64,000 bases of DNA from Girardinichthys multiradiatus (GCF_021462225.1 NC_061803.1:38090174-38154173), one strand, 5' to 3'. Positions 1-12,540 are shown, counted from the first letter of the stretch. Notes: generated from the letters alone by a model not told the origin. Numbers and translations: made by a program.

Positions 1-535
1 CACAAATACAACATAATTTTTATAAACCAGAAAAATACTGGTCCTTGGGGTACCCAACAAACTATACCACATACTTTTTACTTGTCAACTTCAACAAGCT
101 GGTTTCAAATTTTTAAGCAGCTAGTAACCCACTGATGTGCCACTCCTCTAATACCATATTTGTACAGTTTATACAATAATATTTTACAGTCCAGCCTGTC
201 AAATGCTTTTTGAAGGTCTAGAGATGCTTACGTAATAATGTTTCTCGTTAATAGCATCTGAAATTTCTTTTGTCAGCTCCATAATTGCTGTAGCAGTAGA
301 ATGATTTGAACCAAATCCATATTGACTACTGCTCAAAAGGCTATTAATAAATGTATTAATTCCAATCAAAAATAATTTATCCAAAAGTTTAGAGACCTGT
401 GGAAGTAGTGATATAGGTCTGTAATCGGAAAAGTCACATTTATGTCCTTGTTTAAAGAGTGGAATTATTTTTGGCCCTTTCATACGGTCAGGAAATGTTC
501 CTTGAAGTTAATTATAAATTGCAAATATACCCCTT
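1..535 (-). pseudogene. Non-LTR retrotransposon RT fragment
   Basis: Minus-strand translation from about 483 down to 199 gives the start of a LINE reverse transcriptase: a PLFKQGHKCDFSDYRPISLL block, then QYGF, then a fingers-domain helix. Reading continues with frame changes toward position 1 as a degraded motif A (LQKAFD) and a VPQG-like block (read as YPKDQ). It is cut by the window edge and by Rex3 on the right. The family is a jockey/CR1/L2-type LINE, different from the L2 and Rex elements in this window. It is dead: it has frameshifts and no endonuclease or catalytic YADD block. Confidence 0.7.
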
Positions 536-941
536 CTTGTACCGGCACCTTAATGTGGTGGAGGGGTTTGAGTGCCTGAGCTTGACTGAGCTTTGACTTC
601 TGTGCTAGTCACGGATTGTCCATAATGTACACCATGTTCAAGCATAAGGAAGTTCATCAGTGCACTTGGCATCAGGACACCCTAGGCGGGAGGTCAATCG
701 ACTTTGTTGTTGTCTCTTCAGACCTTCAGCCGCATGTTTTGGACACTTGGGTGAAGAGAGGACAAAGGGACAGACTTGGCAGGCCCAAGCGCATAGTGAA
801 GGTCTGCTGGGAACGTCTGGCAGAGCCCTTGGCCAGGGATGTATTCAACTCCCTTCGGGAGAGCTTCGACCAGATTCCGGGAGAAGTTGGAGAAATGGAG
901 TCCAATTGCACCATGTTCTCTGCGTCTATTGTCGATGCTGC
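536..941 (+). pseudogene. Rex3 (RTE clade) endonuclease-end fragment, left half
   Basis: Reading from about 616 gives MFKHKEVHQCTWHQDTLGG and then an IDFVVVSSDLQPHVLDT block followed by CWERLAEP. These match the Rex3 copy at 57.2 kb block for block and are the C-terminal end of the apurinic endonuclease plus the linker before RT. The copy stops at 941, where a long-LTR repeat is inserted. Its right half resumes at 10551. A segment of about 100 bases covering the DHHLVV block is missing compared with the 57-kb copy. Confidence 0.8.
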
Positions 942-1540
942 TGTTGGTACCCAGCCATTAATTACAACATTAAAGGCCAGTAAGAATTTGTTTGGAACTT
1001 TCAAAATAAATCGCATTAACCTACTTCCAGCACAGCCAGGAACAGGAACAAGAGGGGTAATAGCGGACTTCCCGTGACGTCACTGTTTGAATAAAAACCC
1101 CAGCGTTCCAACAAACAGACCTCTTCCACCCAGGTCTCCCGTGGAACTGGAAGGAGGGCCACACAGTGCACTAATGTCTCCTTGCTGGCAAGCAGAATTA
1201 ACTATTCCAGGAGTGTCATACGGTCACGCAATCATATGCACTAAGTTATGTAGGAATAATTTGCTGTTTGTATATCCGGTATTCTTTCATGATGGTAATT
1301 AAGGTGCAAGCGTGGCTTGACTTTTCTTTCTGAGGTCTCCAGAAGCAACAGAAACTGTTCCAGAGAGTTCCCTGCAGAGACCCTGACTCTACAACGCCAA
1401 GTGGAGCGGTTTTCCCGGTCTGAAGGAAGGACAAAAGTACCGCAACACAGCACGTCCCTTTCCCACAGCCACGAAGGTTAGCTGCAAGCTAACTCTTTGT
1501 TCACTGTGAATGCTGTAGAGGCATAAAGCTGTGTTTGAAT
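942..1540 (+). mobile_element. Solo-LTR-like repeat, copy A, part 1 of 3
   Basis: Begins TGTTGGTACCC and is alignable by eye to the complete copy at 48077-49824: shared blocks include the GGCACAGCCAGG-type region and the TGTCATAnGnTCACG region. The left flank CTGC (938-941) recurs at 10547-10550 after the last part, giving a 4-bp target duplication typical of retroviral integration. The ends are TG...CA. The rest of copy A continues at about 5790-6598 and 10239-10546. No coding potential. Probably a solo LTR of a retrovirus with very long LTRs. Confidence 0.6.
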
Positions 1541-2018
1541 AGATTAAAAGTGTTATTATTGTGTTTACCATTATAAGATGAATTCTGTGAATTCTTTCTT
1601 CTGTGCATAAGGAAACAGGCCTGTCTGGAAACAGATTACATTAGGAAAAAGTTCTTGGCGAGAGGTAAAGACTAATGGGTTTGTTATTGCAGGAAATCTT
1701 GTGATATTCTGACTCTGCCAGGTCAGTGTGACATGGAATGATAAGAGCTTGTATTGTGTTTCAGTTGGGAAAGTTTTGATATCCCTAAAGTTCTGCCCGG
1801 TCAATTTGACCTGAGAGTTTGCATCCAGATAAAGTCATGAGAGTTTTATTATAAAATGTCACATACGCCAATCTGATGTTTTCCAGATGTTGGGCCGGAG
1901 TGTATTCTCGGAAAAATAGAGAAAGCGATGTTGTGGATGCCAGATGTATTACGTAAATGAATATAATGTATTTCAATTGGTCAAGAGAATCCAAATACAC
2001 ACCAATGCTTTGTATCTG

Positions 2019-2026
2019 TATAAAAA
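2019..2026 (+). promoter_or_regulatory. TATA box of LTR-like segment
   Basis: TATAAAAA followed about 30 bases downstream by a GC-rich, purine-starting stretch, the layout of a retroviral U3/R border. Position and context only; no second LTR is available for comparison. Confidence 0.35.
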
Positions 2027-2195
2027 CCGCCCCGTAAAGACTGAACGGGAGGGAGACTTCTGGAATTGTTGTGAAGATGTTGTTTGTGCGCTTTGAAAAA
2101 AGTCCCCTCTCGTGAGGATTGTTACAGGGGAGAATATTTCTGAGTACTGTTGTAATTATTTTGGCTCAGTGATTAGACCGCCCGCTCCTAAATAT

Positions 2196-2215
2196 TGGTG
2201 GCCCGTATGGGGAAC
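2196..2215 (+). promoter_or_regulatory. Possible retroviral primer-binding site
   Basis: TGGTGGCCCGTATGGGGAAC starts with the obligatory TGG and most resembles, with several mismatches, a tRNA-Pro-type site. A splice donor (AAGGTGAGT) lies about 100 bases downstream at 2296, as in retroviral leaders. The tRNA assignment is uncertain. Confidence 0.3.
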
Positions 2216-4394
2216 TCTCTACAGGGAGAGGTTTGCGGTCACTCCTCCGGAGAGGGGCCAGGGTGGCTGCGGTTCGGGGCCCACAGCAGGAGAAGGTGAG
2301 TTCTTGTCTCTTTTCTTGTTGAAAGGATCTCGGCCCCCCGGGCCCCTCGACTGAAGGGGAATAGATAGAGACTTTGGTCTCTCTCCTTTTTCTCTCTTCT
2401 AACAGTCTTCACGGCGTCCTGCATGCAGGGAGACTGTCTAAAAACATAAAGTTGGAATTGGCTAAGGCAGTCTTAAAAAGAGCAGTGCGCACCCCCGGCT
2501 GGGTCGTGGAGCCAGGACGGACATAAGTCTATTATTTAGTGCCTGGCGTTAATACTGACTCTCTCCGAGAATTAATCCTTCTTGTTTAAGAGACAGCTAA
2601 TTCATATATATAAAAAACTTGTTAGAAAAGGTACGTAGGAGACCTTGAGGAAAATTAGCTGGTGGATTTAAGTGAAGTGAGAGAATTGTGCCTCCGTGTG
2701 ATGTCCGGAGGGAAAAAGCGCTGGAAAAGGCCACAGCTGTTGAAATTTTACATGTACATGATTTGGAGGTTGCAATGTTGATTGCAGTGTTTTCTTTTTT
2801 TAGTTTAAGATCTCTATCGTGAGCAGTAGTGATCTGTGTTCTGCAGAAGTAGTAATGTGATCTTGTTAAAAAGACCAAAGTGAGTTAAGCAAACAATTAA
2901 CTCGTGAGCTTACACAAAGTAAGAGAATTGATCAATTGGGACATCAATAATACTATAAATTAGGTTCAAACTCCCCGGGGAAGAATATCAGGTGTGAGTA
3001 TGAGAGTGTGAAGAATGTATGACGTTGGTGTGATTTATGAATGGCCTTGATCAGCGCTGATTGAGTGAAAGGCAGTGTGTCGATTGGTATTTTGTGTGTG
3101 ATGCATGTAAAGCGTATGAAAATGTGCATTTGTTGGCCATACTGAATGTGTGCATTGCTTTCTCGGGTTTCTCGTGCATCAATACATTTTAAATTAGTTT
3201 ATAAAATTAAGGAGATTAGATTTTATACACTACATGTTAAGGACTAACAGATGAGAAAATAAAGGAATTTAGGGCTAGGAATACAAATGCACAACAAAGT
3301 TCAAATGATAGTAATGGCAAATTATGACAGTTTTAATGATTGAAGGTGTTACCCTAGATCCCAAGAAAAACTCTGTGGGGAGTTTAACCTCTAACATATT
3401 AGCTGAGAATGTAAGTGCAGGAAACATTCTTCAGAAGGCAAGTAGGATCAGGAAATGGTTTTTGGATTAGATCCCAGAACAGAGACAGAGATAATAAGTA
3501 TATAAAGAACAGGGTTTTGAATTAGGAAAGTTGCTTAGAGAATTTAAAACAGGAACTTGAATACATTTACAATCCCGCACGACTGAAAGGTTTTTACAGT
3601 ATAGGATACTGGATTCTAAGTCTTCGCAAGTAAGTCTTTCACAGATAAATGAGTGTTTGAGATGCACAATGATAGTATATATGTACAAAATAAAATAGGT
3701 TTCTTGTTTTCTTTAAACAATGGATTTTATTAAATGTTTGTTACTGTAGGGAAAATATTAGGAAAAAGCAATGTCCCCTTTAAGGCAAAATATAGCTTTG
3801 ACATCTCTTTCACAAACAGAGAAAGTGCCATGTTATCTGGATGTCTTTCAACAATTATATGGGGAACTTCTTGATTGTGTGTACAGACATTTATAAATTA
3901 ACATAATCTTTGTTAGTGAAAAACAGCAGCGGTGTTTGACGTGGCTATAAACAAGGTCTCAGAATGTTAGCAAACTAAGAGGTTTATATGATAGGAGGGA
4001 GGAATAGACTGCCTCCCTTTGGAATTGGTTATCTTCTGTTTTGAGAACTTCCAGGCATTGTCTCTACAATGCCAAACATCACATTCTTTGGACAAAGCAC
4101 AAAATTGCAGACTCCATTAAGTATTCGCACCCTGAATACAGATAAATAAGGGCTAAACACTTGGCATAGAAGTTAAAACTTATCTTTTAGATAAGAATGT
4201 GTGAAGGAACAAACCCTAACGGAGCTGTGATCTCTGGTACTGGATGCCAGCTGTTAACTGAAAGGAAACTGACAATACTGGCAGGAGAGACAAAGTATCA
4301 TATAATTTGATTATTAGTACAGAAGCAGTGGTTAATTAAGTCAGTATCATGGAGATACAACATTATTCACACATACAAGGACACAGAATGTCAA

Positions 4395-4570
4395 TAAACA
4401 AGAAAACTTTGAATGCTGAAAACTGACTTCTTTATCTGAAAGCTTGCAGTAACCGGATGAAGTTGATTATAGAATATCAGCGGAAATCTGATACATTAAC
4501 AAAATAGCAGAAACACTAGCAAGCTTAAATTGTCATCTGACCTGTTTAAAAAGGAAGACTATCAGTGGAG
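4395..4570. repeat. Dispersed repeat shared with 54.1 kb
   Basis: Contains blocks such as GAATATCAGC, CTGATA and GTCATCTGA-CTGTTTAAA in the same order as 54090-54250, where they precede the 118-bp tandem repeat. The class is unknown. Confidence 0.4.
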
Positions 4571-5789
4571 AATATGTATCTCTCTAATTAAAGGGGGTTT
4601 AGTCAGAAGTTTATGAGATCGATTTAAGAATAAAACAACACATGAGGTGAGGTCACACACGGTTTTATAAAATGACTAATTTCTGAATGATAATAAAATG
4701 CGCACCAGACATACTATTTTTAGGCACTGGATCAAATTGATGACTGTTTAACTTATTTTGACTTACTGTACAAAAACACAGTAGTTAGCAATGTCAATCT
4801 ATCACTTTTCAGGATAATGTCTGAGAAATACATAGTTTAGAACAATATCTGTGCTGATAGGGCGAGGTAGAATGGCACTAAGCATGCTTCCAGGGGAAAA
4901 GGTGTTTGCTTGAACAATCCGTGCTAACTTCTGTTTCTTTCTTTTGCATGAAAACCCTGAGCGAATATAATTGATTATCATTGCTAAAAGGAGCAGTTCA
5001 GATCTCTCTATCAATAGCCTTTTACAGGTGATGAGAGGGAACCAAATTGACCTACAGGGGAATATGTTGAGCAGTTAAATGGACACAAACAGTAATCGGA
5101 CTGTGGAGACATCAAGAAAGGATGTTTTAATTAGACATGTGGTACTTTAATGTCATGGGTTAGCAAGATACTGGTCAGTATTCTCGGTCTTCCCAGAATG
5201 ACACCATTCCAGAGACTGGCTGTACAAGTAACCTTTTTGGGCGTTGGACTCAGAGACCTATGGACACATGAAGACTTTGTTGGACCCTGAACCAGGATAA
5301 ATGCGATGGCAGAACACTAAAGTTGTAAAGAACCAATCTAAGAGACTAAAGAATGTTCCAGGAAGACCAAGGACAGAGACTGAACTACACTGTTTTTCTG
5401 CTGAGAATTTTACTGATGTTTTTCTATTTTCTGTTATAACTTCGAATTTGTCTTTACGTCGTTTTAATGTTCTGAATTGATTCAAGCTGTTTAGAATGAT
5501 AGAATGGGAGCATCCATTCTTGTGATATTCAGCTCCAGAGTTTCAACATGGTCAATGTTTTCTGTTACATATATTGTGGTGAATAGGAATGATGAACAAG
5601 GACCTGATTGGCATTAAAGGTCCTTAAAATAGATGATAATGATGCATATTAGATTCAATACAGGGATCTCTCATTCAGATTGGCCGAGAATGAGATTTCT
5701 CTGAGGACTCCAGACGTTTTTCCCCGCCTTTTAGGACGGGTGGGTTTTTCGACTGGTGTGCCCTAAGCCGACCTGAAGGTCTCAACTTT

Positions 5790-6598
5790 GTCGGCCTGGT
5801 CAACTTCTCAGCACAGTTCACGTAAGAGGTAGTGTGTGCAGAGAAGATCAGTTTAGATTTAAATCATCTAAATAATGTTCCTTTAATGACGTTTTTGTTT
5901 GTGTACAGAAACTCAGTTAATGATTTGTTCTGTGTTGTGTTTTTAAAGTTAAGACAAACTGTATTTAAAGGGTGGTTTTAAACACAAAAGATCGGCCATC
6001 CATGCTTATGCATTTCAACCCTTTTAATAGTGGTATTTTAAAGGTATGTGTTTCATTCTGATAACAAGCTATAAGTTTCTTTTGTTAGCTCCAACCGCTA
6101 ACGACTATGAGTCAGCTGAAGATCATTTACCCAGAAAGGTTGTTAGTTAACAATCTAGGAAGTAATATTTCCTTAAATATTATTTTACTAAACATGATAA
6201 CTAATTCAACACCATTAAGGAACATTTATCCAAAGGTTTGGTTCTTATTCAAAATTATTTCCATAAATATTATTTTAATAAATAAAGGCAGCTAATTAAA
6301 CATCACTGAGAATTAGTCATCTAGAAGGTTGGATTTATTCAGTAAATCATTCTTTAAAATATAGTTTATGAAAATAATGTTTTATCTGATCTTGCATTGT
6401 GAATGGTTGTTTAAAGATATACTAATTATTGCCTAAGTTGGTTCCAAGACTAACTTAACTTCATTTCCAGAGTGTTCAAGATAATCCTTGGTTCTCAAAC
6501 ATAAATATTGCATGGTAATATTGCATCACTCTTTCGGTCATGGTTTTCAACCATCATGGTTTTCAACTATCTTTGATTCATTTGTTTATATTGTACAT
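5790..6598 (+). mobile_element. Solo-LTR-like repeat, copy A, part 2 of 3
   Basis: Long colinear match to copy B (about 48.7-49.47 kb), including ATGCATTT-AACCC, AATAAATAAAGGCAGCTAAT and the block ending TTTATATTGTACAT. At 6594-6598 the sequence TACAT is duplicated at 10239-10243 because an L2 element is inserted here. AATAAATAAA near 6280 could serve as a poly(A) signal of the LTR. Confidence 0.65.
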
Positions 6599-6705
6599 CT
6601 CCAAACCTCTGACAACCCAGGGTTCAGAACAGGAAGCAGGGTCATAGTTTAACACTCCTCTCTGCAGCTTCTGTACTGCTACCCACCCATTAGCCTATTA
6701 AGACA

Positions 6706-7676
6706 GTGTCTTGCCCACGGCAAAAATTTTATAGATTAAAAAATAACCTAAAACGAGGAAATCAGGAAAATCTAATAAAAATATACACAACTCAGAATAA
6801 AAAGAAAAATAAAACAATTAAATGTGGTTTACTGAACATGAGATCTCTCTCTTCAAAGACTTTGCTAGTTAGTGACCTGATTCGTGACAATCAGATTGAT
6901 TTATTTTGCCTCACAGAAACCTGGCCACAGCAAGAGGATTATGTTACTATAAATGAGCCAACTCCTACTAATTATTAAAATGTTCACATTCCTTGAAATA
7001 TTGGGCGAGGAGGAGGAGTAACAACCATCTTTCAGTCTGATTTATTGACTAGTCCCATACTAATCAATAGCTACAACTCTTTTGAATTTTTAATCCTTAG
7101 TTTTCCTCATCCAATTTACAAAGCACTAAAACCACTTCTGTTTGTTGTTTTGTACCATCCACCAGGCCCTTACTCTCAGTTTTTAGATCAGTTTTCAGAC
7201 CTTTTATCTGATTTAGTGTTCAATACAGATAAGGTTATTATAGTGGGGGATTTTAACATTCATGTTGACACTGAAAGTGATAGCTTAAATATAGCCTTAA
7301 TGCTATCTTAGACTCAGTTGGCTTTGCTCAAAACATTAACAAACCTACACACCTTTGTCTTCATTCTCTGGACCTTGTGCTGACATATGGCATTGAGTGT
7401 AAAGACATAATATTTTCTCATAACCCTGTACTGTCTGACCATTTTTTAATAACCTTTGAGTTTAATTTAACCGAGTACTCCACACCTGAAAGAAAATTTC
7501 ATTATAGTAGATCATTATCAGACGATGCTGTAACAACCTCTAAAGAATCTGTTCCACTTTTGATTTCCTCATTATCACAGAAAATCACAGTGGAGGGCAA
7601 TAATTTTGTTTCTTACCCTTCACAAATTGATTCTCTTGTTCATAGTGTTACTTCATCATTGCACGGTGCATCATAA
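6706..7676 (+). pseudogene. L2 ORF2 endonuclease domain remnant
   Basis: AP-endonuclease hallmarks are visible: LLNMRSL at the start, an LTETW block (catalytic Glu) near 6915, VGDFNIHVD near 7240 (catalytic Asp/Asn) and SDHFLITF near 7437 (catalytic Asp-His). The domain would nick the target for target-primed reverse transcription. It is broken by an in-frame stop after 6978 and by frame changes at about 7045, 7311 and 7377. Confidence 0.8.
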
Positions 7677-8286
7677 AATGCAGCCCCCTTGAAAAAGAAG
7701 GTAATTATTCATAGGAGGCTCCATGGTTTAATTCAGAGCAGCGTACTTCAAAGCACAATGTTAGAAAATTGGAGAGAAAATGGCGCTCTACACACCTAGA
7801 GGATTCCTACTTAATCTGGAAAAATTGCCTACTGTTGTATAAAAAGACACTTCACCAAGCTAGAACAGCTTATTTCTCATCATTAATGGAAGAGAACAAG
7901 AATAATCCTAGGTTTCTCTTTAGTACAGTTGCTAAACTTACACAGAGTCATTGCTCTGTTGATTCCCTTAGCTCTCAGCAGTCATGACTTTATGGGATTC
8001 TTCCAAAATAAAATTGATTCTATTAAAAAGAAAATCTTTGACATACTCCCGAAGATGATTACTTCATCCTCAGCAAGTGTGACAACATTGGAAGTAACTG
8101 TAGAACCTGATCTGTGTTTGGACTGCTTTGATCCTGTGGAGCTTCCTGAGTTATCAGAAATATTAGCTTCATCTAAACCTTCAACTTGTATGTTAGACCT
8201 AATCCCAACCAAATTATTTAAGGAAGTGTTCCCTCTGATTACCAGCCCCATTTTAGGTATGATTAACCTATCCTTGGTAAATTGAT

Positions 8287-8814
8287 ATGTACCACAGGCT
8301 TTTAAAGGTAGCTGTAATTAAACCTTTACTTAAGAAACCTTCGGTTTATCGAGATGACTTGAAAAATTACAAACCTATATCCTATATCGATCACAATATT
8401 CTCTTAGAAAGGCTGGAATATGCTGTAAGGATCAGGGGAACAGCGCTAAGCTGGTTTAAATCTTATTTGTCTGACAGATTCCAGTTTGTTCATGTAAATG
8501 ATAAATCATCTTTAAACTCCAGGGTTAATTGTGGAGTACCACAAGGTTCAGTACTTGGGCCAATTCTCTTTACTATATATATGCTTCCAATAGGTAAAAT
8601 TATCAGGCAGCATAGAATAAATTTTCACTGTTACGCTGATGACACTCAGCTTTACTTATCCATAAATCTTGATGAGCCCAACCAGTTAGATAGACTACAA
8701 GCATGTGTTGAAGACATAAAAACTTGGATGACTTTAAATGTTCTGCTTCTGAATTCAGACAAGACAGAAGTTGTCGTCTTTGGATCAAAGTCTTTAAAAA
8801 AAACAACTGCTTAG
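8287..8814 (+). pseudogene. L2 ORF2 reverse transcriptase core remnant
   Basis: Shows LKNYKPIS, then after a deletion DHNILLERLE, GTALSWFKSYLSDR, a GVPQGSVLGPILF block and the catalytic YADDTQLY. Motif A with its catalytic Asp lies in the deleted stretch, so this RT cannot work. The reading frame shifts after the ...SKSLKKTT block, probably by one extra A in an A-run. Confidence 0.85.
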
Positions 8815-8842
8815 TCAATCACTTAACCTGGATGGCATTAAA

Positions 8843-9475
8843 TTGACCTCCGATAATAAAGTAAAAAACCTTGGTGTTATTTTTGACCAGGACATGTCAT
8901 TTAAATCCCATATTAAACAGGTTTCTAGGATTTCCTTCTTTCATCTCCGGAACATTGCCAAAATTAGAAATATCCTGTCCAGGAGTGACGCTGAAAAACT
9001 AATCCATGCATTTGTTACTTCAAGGCTGGACTATTGTAATTTGTTACTATCAGGATGTCCACAAAATGCAGTTAAAAGCCTTCAGCTGATTCAAAATGCT
9101 GCAGCAAGAGTTCTGATGAAAATTAAAAAGAGAGATCATATTTCCCCTACTTTAGCTTCCCTTCATTGGCTCCCTGTTAAATCCAGAATTGAATTTAAAA
9201 TTCTCCTCCTCACATATAAAGCCCTTAATGATTTAACTCCATCATACTTCAGTGATCTCATTGTTCCATATGGTCCTAACAGGCCACTTTGTTCTCAGAC
9301 TGCAGGTTTACTGGTGGTTCCTAGAGCCTCTAGAAGTAGAATGGGAAGCAGATCTTTTAGTTATCAGGCTCCTCTCCTGTGGAACCAGCTCCCAGTTTTA
9401 ATCCATGAGGCAGACACCCTGTCTACTTTTAAGGCAAGGCTTAAAACTTTCCTTTTTAATAAAGCTTATAGTTAG
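8843..9475 (+). pseudogene. L2 ORF2 C-terminal domain
   Basis: An open frame of 210 codons carrying LGVIFDQDMSFKSHI, SRLDYCNLLLSG, QNAAARVL, LHWLPVKSRI, APLLWNQLP and the terminal STFKARLKTFLF block. All are standard in fish L2 and are repeated in the minus-strand copy at 36.7/44.6 kb and the copy at 47.8-50.5 kb. It belongs with the RT above; the stop at 9475 is the natural ORF2 end. Confidence 0.85.
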
Positions 9476-10238
9476 AGTGGCTTAGGTTATCCTGAGCTAT
9501 CTTCCTTATTTTTTACCTCCATCGTCTTCCCTCCCTGTTGGATGGAGTAAGGGGGAGTCAGGTTTAGCCTAAACCGGCTCAGTTATGTTTGAGGTGCAAA
9601 CACACCCTCCATTTCTGCTACCTGTATGACCCCCTCTCTTTCCAATGGTTATGGTCAATCTGACAGAGAGAGGTACCCCAATCGTAGTGGTTTTTAGTAT
9701 AACAATGACCAGCAGTGGGACTCTTTGTGGGGTGCCTTGAGACGACATTCCTCTTTTCTCCTCCTAGAAGCTACACCTGGCCTGACTCTGTGTATACCTG
9801 TGACACCTTTCTGGAGAGGGGCATCGTCCAAGCTTCTGCTGGCAACAACTTAATGCTCTCCCTCTACCGATGACCCACATGACCCTGTCTTTCAGTGTTT
9901 AACCCTTTCGCTCTCCTAGACATGGCAATTGACTGAACTTTTACTGTGACTAATTCTATGTGCTCTCTTTCAGACTCTAACCTTGAAAACTGGCTCAGAG
10001 TTTATCTGTTCATTCTTTCTAGGTGAAACGACTAAAGGAGCTACATCCATTAACATTTACTTTTCCTTCCCATAGAAATGACTCCTGGATCAGTGCTTCT
10101 TTGTTCTCTTTGAAGCTGGAGGTTTCTTCCTGTTAAAAGGGAGTTTTCCTCTCCACTGTCGCTACATGCATGCTCAGTATGAGGGATTGCTGCAAAGACA
10201 ATGCCAGTGACTGTCCACTGCCTCTACATGAATTGAAT

Positions 10239-10546
10239 TACATAGCCCATTGGTCTTCCTTATTCTTTCATTCTGCTTGGTAGTTTGTTGATTGAAATAT
10301 ATTTGACTTTGAGTTGACTTATTTTTGTTAATAAATTATTGTATTTTAAGAAATTGTGTGAATTCATTCTGTGTGTGTACAGAAATGCGTTCAATAATCC
10401 CAGAGCTTGGCTTATCCCTTTCAATGTTGTCCTAATACCTCCGCCTTATTGGGTTGGTATTCACAGGACAACCCTTAACAGACTGAATTATTATTTAATA
10501 AAATATTAAAGTATTATTATTAAGTAACATATTCATAATCATAACA
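10239..10546 (+). mobile_element. Solo-LTR-like repeat, copy A, part 3 of 3
   Basis: Starts with the duplicated TACAT and continues AGCCCATTGGTCTTCC exactly where copy B continues after TGTACAT. Ends AATCATAACA (TG...CA rule satisfied), followed by the CTGC target duplication. Confidence 0.65.
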
Positions 10547-10550
10547 CTGC

Positions 10551-11790
10551 CACCCCAGTCTGCCTCTGGACTGGCAGACCGGGGTGGTGGTCCCCCTTCA
10601 TAAGAAGAGTGGCCGGAAGGTGTGTTCCAACTATAGGGGGATCACACTTCTGAGCCTCCCTAAGGCCTATGCCAGGGTATTGGAGAGGAGAGTCGGGCCA
10701 ATGGTCGAACCTTGGCTTCAGGAGGAGCAGTTGGGTTTTCGTCCCGGCCGTGGAACATTGGAACAGCTCTACACCCTCTGCAGGGTACTCGAGGGTTCAT
10801 GGGAGTTTGCCCAACCGGTGGACCTGGAGAAGGCATTTGTATATGTCCCTCATGGTGCCCTGTGTGGGGTACTCTAGGAGTACGGAGTTGGGGGCCCTTT
10901 ATTAGAGGCCATCCGGTCTCTGTACAAGAGGAGCAGGAGTTTGGTCCACATTGCTGGCACATAGCCTGACCTGTTCCCAGTGCATGTTGGACTCCGGCAG
11001 GGAGTCAGCTTTTATGGACAGGATTTCTAGGCGCAGCCAAGGGCCGGAGGGGATCTGGTTTGGGACCAGTGGATTTCATCTCTTCTTTTTGCAGATAATG
11101 TGGTCCTGCTGGCCCCCTCTACCCAAGACCTACCTCGGTTCGCAGCCGAGTGTGAAGCGGCTGGGATTAAGATCGGCTCCTCAAAGTCCGGGGCCATTAT
11201 TCTCGACCGGAAAAGGGTGGCTTTCCCTCTTCAAGTTGGAGGGGAGTTCCTTCCTCAACTGGAGGAGTTCAGGTATCTTCACGAGTGAGGGGAGAATGGA
11301 GCGGGAGATAGCCAGATGTGTTGGTGCGGCTGCTGCAGTAATGGAGATGCTGTGCTGGTCCGTTGTGGTAAAGAAAGAGCTGAGCTGAAAAGAGAAGCTC
11401 TCAATTTACCGGTCTTGTTCCTACCCTCACCTATGGCCATGAACTTTGGGTCGTGACCAAAAGAACCAGATCCCAGATACAAGCGGCTGAAATGAGCCTC
11501 CTCCATAGGGTGACCAGGCGCTCCCTTAGAAAGAGGGTATGGAGCTCGGCCATTCGGGAAGGGGCTCGGAGTAGAGCCGCTGCTCCTCCACATCGAGAGA
11601 AGCCAGTTGAGCTGGCTTTGGCATCTATACCGGATGCCTCTGGGTGTTCCAGGCACGTCCCATCGGGAGGAGGCCCTAGGGACACCTTGGATTCCCCCCA
11701 GAGGAGCTGGAGGTTGTGTCTGGGGGAAAGGGAAGTCTGGGTGTCTCTACTGAGTCTGCTGCCCCCGCGACTCGATCCCAGATAAAGTGG
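10551..11790 (+). pseudogene. Rex3 RT and C-terminal fragment, right half
   Basis: Resumes Rex3 after the nested insertion: GGCAGACCGGGGTGGTGGTC, then a NYRGITLLSLP block, EEQLGFRPGRGTLEQLY, EGSWEFAQP and, across many frameshifts, the remaining RT, thumb and C-terminal blocks to about 11785. The catalytic FADD block is degraded (FFADNVVLL-like near 11090). It pairs with 536-941 as one insertion that had already lost the region between the endonuclease linker and RT before the LTR arrived. Confidence 0.8.
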
Positions 11791-12540
11791 AAGACAATGA
11801 GTATGAGATGAGTAAAGGGCTAAATAATTACATCTATAATTTGTTTTAGCAATATTATATGTATATCGGCATAACCATTGCATTTTTTATTTGCACAATT
11901 CTGGACAATAGCCAATATTTTTTTTGCCTGTACTTTTTCAAGAAAAATACTTTTAACATTATTGTTCCTCCATCAAAGTTTCCAACAGGGATTTGTTATG
12001 ACAGTAAAGGACTACTATTTATAAAATAATTATTGTATTCATTCATAATTTCAAGTGTCAGCATTATTCTTTGCAAAATATTTTGGAATATTTGACTTTA
12101 TCTTGCATTTTTGTACAACTAAATTAATTACACTTTAGTGTTTAGTGCTATGTTTATTGTTATCTAACAGTTTACTGTAGTAATACTTTTTTTTGTCTTA
12201 TCATGATTCCTACTAACTTATATATATAATTTTTATACCTAACTTCAGCATCTTTAGTTCTTGATTTTACAAACAATCTATACAGATAGCTTTTTTTTTT
12301 TTCTTGTAGGCATTTTAATGTAATTTGTCATCCTTCGCTTGGTGTGAATATTTTTCTTGACATGAGCACTAATGGTTTACAATGTTTATGATATAGATTA
12401 GGTAATGTAAACATAAACTATTGTATGTAATATTAACATTATCTGTGTACAGTTTATCTCAGTTCTGTTTCTTCAGATCTTTTCTGAGGGCCCCTATAGC
12501 CTTGTAGGATCGTTCTCTTTTAAATATTGTAGTTTCATTC
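11791..12540. other. No recognisable feature
   Basis: AT-rich intergenic DNA. I see no domain, inverted repeat or tandem structure. Confidence 0.5.

Larger units (their letters stand above)
1541..5789 (+). mobile_element. Decayed LTR/retroviral leader-like insert without coding capacity
   Basis: This stretch interrupts solo-LTR copy A; both boundaries are approximate. Its left part looks like an LTR: a TATA box at 2019, a GC-rich R/U5-like stretch, a possible primer-binding site at 2196 and a strong splice-donor consensus at 2296. From about 2450 to 5780 I see no protein domain on either strand, only short spurious frames, and no matching second LTR. Segment 4395-4570 resembles 54090-54250. 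It could be a heavily decayed provirus or a composite of unrelated repeats. Confidence 0.35.
6599..10238 (+). mobile_element. L2-clade (Maui-like) LINE, nearly full length, inactive
   Basis: Insertion into solo-LTR copy A is exact: TACAT flanks both ends and the element ends in the GAATT-type tail usual for fish L2. Order: a 5' UTR from 6599, endonuclease (6706-7676), linker, RT (8287-8814), C-terminal domain (8843-9475) and a 3' UTR of about 760 bases. The ORF is broken by several stops and frameshifts, and roughly 80 RT residues between the NYKPIS block and DHNILL (near 8375) are deleted. Calling it L2 rather than another CR1-group clade rests on recognised C-terminal and 3' UTR motifs. Confidence 0.85.

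Noticed and set aside
2112..2354. 80-codon ORF over the LTR-like leader
   Set aside because: Covers the putative primer site and splice donor; composition-driven, no domain.
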